Shown here piece by piece: positions 62,097-64,000 of a stretch of 64,000 nucleotides of DNA. Position numbers and translations under genes: made by a program. Under the pieces are notes generated by a model that made no database searches, was not told where the DNA came from, and saw only the letters and a program-made list of their open reading frames with translations. How positions within the stretch are numbered: the first letter of the stretch is position 1; each line of letters starts with the position of its first letter. Source of the DNA: Alphaproteobacteria bacterium (GTDB taxonomy: Bacteria; Myxococcota_A; UBA796; GCA-2862545); the NCBI GenBank assembly GCA_020632925.1, contig JACKER010000028.1, positions 26,435 to 90,434 on the forward strand, in the 5' to 3' direction.

Positions 62097-64000
62097 TCAG
62101 CCCATGGTGCGCAGCGCGGCGGTGACGCGCTTCTTCGCGGTCTTCGCCGCCCTCACCCGCGTGACGACGCCGTCCTCGCCCTCCATCGCCGCGCCAGAAT
62201 CGACCTCCTCGGAGACCTCGATCCCGGGCGCGCTCCACCAGGCCTCGACGGCGTCCGTGGCCTCGGGCACGGGGTCGCACCCGAGCGCGGCCGCCAGCTC
62301 CGCCCCCCGACGACCCGGGAGGGTGGCCTGCGGCTCGGGCGAGGCCAGCGTGCGCACGACCCGCTCGAGCCAGGGGACGACGCCGTCCGCCACCCGGACC
62401 GGCGCCGGCATGGCGACCATCTCCTGCCAGCCGATGCCACCGTCCGCGAACAGCACCCACACGCCGTCGCCGGGACCATAGGCCAGCGGGACCACGCCCC
62501 CCTCCCGCTCCTCGTCGGCCAGCGACCACCCCGAGGGCCAGAGCCCGAGGTAGGCGAAGGTCCCCACGGCGATCCAGGGCTCGTCGGTCCCTGCTCGTGG
62601 ATCGGGGAAGGACAGCCCGCCGACCGCGGCCTCCGAGCGGGACGCCGCCGCGGACGCCGCGTAGCCCCGCTCCACGATCCTCGCCGCGAGCGCCTCGGGG
62701 CCCGCCGTCTCCCGCGGATCGAGCCGGGCGCCCCGCTCTGCCAGCCAGGCCCGAGCCCGCTCGGAGAGGCAGCTCGGCTCCGCGCCGGACACCCTCACCC
62801 AGCGGGTCGCGCGCGCGGTCGTGCCGCGGAACACGACCTCCTCGACGAGCCGGCCGCCGAGGGCCTCCCGCACGACCAGCTCGGGCTTCTTTCCGCCCAC
62901 GACCTCGAGCCCCGACTCGCCCGCGGGCGCCTCGGCGCGGGGCAGCTCCGTCACCCGGGGCGAGGCCGCCGCCACGGTCGGCGCGCCCTCCACCGCCGCG
63001 AGCGCCGCCACGAGCGCCGCCACCGTGGACGCGACCACCCGGGTGCCGGTGTCGTCCTCGTCGATGCGCACCCCGCGGCCGAGCCACCAGCGCTGCGTCG
63101 TCCCGAGCGAGACCGAAGAGGCCTTCAGCGCGGCCGCCGCACGGTCCCCGACCGCGACCGGCCAGGAGAGGGTGGCCAGCGGCGTGCCCGCGGCCTGCCG
63201 CAGCGCGAGCAGGGGTCGCAGCGCGTCGAGCGGTCCGAGCGCGCGCCAGGTCCCGAGCGCCTGCTCCCACACCCCGCCGTCCGCGGCCCCGTAGAACCGC
63301 GAGGGCCAGTCCGCCCCCACCAGGAGCACCTCCTCGCCGCTCGGCAGCCGGGTCGCCCCGCGCGACGGGTCGCCCCAGCAGGCCTGGTGCCCCACGCTGG
63401 TCGCGCTCACCCGCCACCCGCCGAGCCCTGCCTCCCACGCGACGACCGGCGGGGCGACGGGCAGCTCGGCCGCGCGCAGGGCGGCGTGGTGCGTCGCTCG
63501 CGAGCGCCAGGTGACGTTCGCCGTCGCGACCCAGGCGCGCAGCCAGTCGGGACCGAGCTCCTCGGGCCAGGAGGGAGGGTCGCCGTCGACGCGCGGGGCC
63601 CGGGTCGTCGGCACTGGCTCGGCCTGGGAGGTCCTGGCATGGGGCTCGGCCGGACCGAGGTCCTGGGGCGTCGGCGGACCGCCGTCCGCGGGGAACCGCC
63701 ATCCCGCCATCCCCACGCTCGACCCGGTGAGCACGGAACCGTCGGGGAGTACCGTGATCCGCTGGGTCTGGTCCGCGAACGGAGCGCCCGCCGACGCGCG
63801 CACGACCGCCTCACCCCCAAGCGGCAGGACCGCGAGCCGCACCGCGCCGCCACCTGCGAGGACGTGCTCGCCGTCGAGCCAGGCCACCGCTCGCCCGGGC
63901 ACCCGCCAGCGCCCGACGCAGGCGCCGTCGGCGAGAGCCCACACCGCCACGTCGCGGTCCGCGCCCGTCGCGAGCCGCTTCCCGTCCGGCGAGAGCGCCG
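62097..64000 (-). CDS. WD40-like repeat protein, partial at window edge
   Basis: The gene continues past 64000: the last bases read LSPDGKRLATGADRDVAVWA, a classic WD40 repeat, in the same frame. After one or two more blades there is a Pro-rich linker. A region of about 500 residues of alternating beta and helical segments follows (VWVLFADGGIGWQEMVAMPA, VVPWLERVVRTLASPEP), with no family recognised. The end is basic (RVRAAKTAKKRVTAALRTMG). It may be part of a larger regulatory or scaffold protein. Confidence 0.7.
   Translation of the reverse strand, partial: ALSPDGKRLATGADRDVAVWALADGACVGRWRVPGRAVAWLDGEHVLAGGGAVRLAVLPLGGEAVVRASAGAPFADQTQRITVLPDGSVLTGSSVGMAGWRFPADGGPPTPQDLGPAEPHARTSQAEPVPTTRAPRVDGDPPSWPEELGPDWLRAWVATANVTWRSRATHHAALRAAELPVAPPVVAWEAGLGGWRVSATSVGHQACWGDPSRGATRLPSGEEVLLVGADWPSRFYGAADGGVWEQALGTWRALGPLDALRPLLALRQAAGTPLATLSWPVAVGDRAAAALKASSVSLGTTQRWWLGRGVRIDEDDTGTRVVASTVAALVAALAAVEGAPTVAAASPRVTELPRAEAPAGESGLEVVGGKKPELVVREALGGRLVEEVVFRGTTARATRWVRVSGAEPSCLSERARAWLAERGARLDPRETAGPEALAARIVERGYAASAAASRSEAAVGGLSFPDPRAGTDEPWIAVGTFAYLGLWPSGWSLADEEREGGVVPLAYGPGDGVWVLFADGGIGWQEMVAMPAPVRVADGVVPWLERVVRTLASPEPQATLPGRRGAELAAALGCDPVPEATDAVEAWWSAPGIEVSEEVDSGAAMEGEDGVVTRVRAAKTAKKRVTAALRTMG

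Overview
The window is about 64 kb of very GC-rich DNA. It carries no rRNA and I recognised no tRNA or CRISPR array. Gene content points to a Myxococcota-type organism (Deltaproteobacteria in the older sense). It is full of secreted lipoproteins with Thr/Pro/Asp-rich tethers, FG-GAP and thrombospondin type 3 calcium-binding repeats, a parallel beta-helix protein with the CDD..P..TEVCNGxDDDC signature, DUF1552/DUF1592 proteins, a Ser/Thr kinase with an FHA partner and stand-alone polyketide-type enzymes. Taxonomy is inferred from families only.

Layout. 1-2.5 kb: TetR regulator divergent from an N-acyl-D-amino-acid-deacylase-like amidohydrolase. 2.5-5 kb: FG-GAP lipoprotein and a TPR/DUF1579-like protein. 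5.0-11.4 kb: a tightly coupled six-gene operon (TPR/barrel protein, PqqD-like protein, ATP-grasp ligase, PLP decarboxylase, urea-transporter/M23 fusion, TPR protein). It looks like a small-molecule or peptide modification and export system I cannot name. 11.4-15.5 kb: SAF-domain lipoprotein, beta-helix protein, metallophosphoesterase. 15.5-23.0 kb, minus strand: a six-gene array of kinase, FHA/winged-helix protein, ECF-type sigma factor, membrane anti-sigma-like protein, helical-repeat CHAT protease and subtilase, which reads like a signal-to-proteolysis circuit. 23.0-30.9 kb, minus strand: DUF1552, DUF1592, haem/FGE-like lipoprotein, FG-GAP protein and penta-haem cytochrome. 31.3-36 kb: an AT-richer accessory pocket, then a complete IS66-family insertion (33174-35669) with 18-bp inverted ends and an 8-bp target duplication. 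That element lies inside a palindromic repeat, which is itself bracketed by two copies of another dispersed repeat. 36-38.4 kb: zinc-ribbon, CBS and membrane proteins.

38.4-44.0 kb, minus strand: a compact operon encoding HMG-synthase-like enzyme, two crotonases (ECH1 and ECH2), ACP, ketosynthase, thioesterase and a lipocalin-like protein. This is a polyketide beta-branching (HCS) cassette with no polyketide synthase in the window. 44-48 kb: M91-type metallopeptidase (effector-like) and a GH63-like glucosidase. 48-54.9 kb: OmpA-like, erythromycin-esterase-like, giant FG-GAP and beta-propeller proteins. 55-64 kb: class II aldolase, a cholesterol-dependent-cytolysin-like protein whose C-terminus is a LamG-type domain, an exported methyltransferase, an SDR, and a WD40 protein cut by the window edge.

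At least four otherwise good genes and the IS66 transposase are broken by single-base frame changes, mostly at or beside short homopolymers. I suspect residual assembly indels rather than widespread pseudogenes; reads would settle it.
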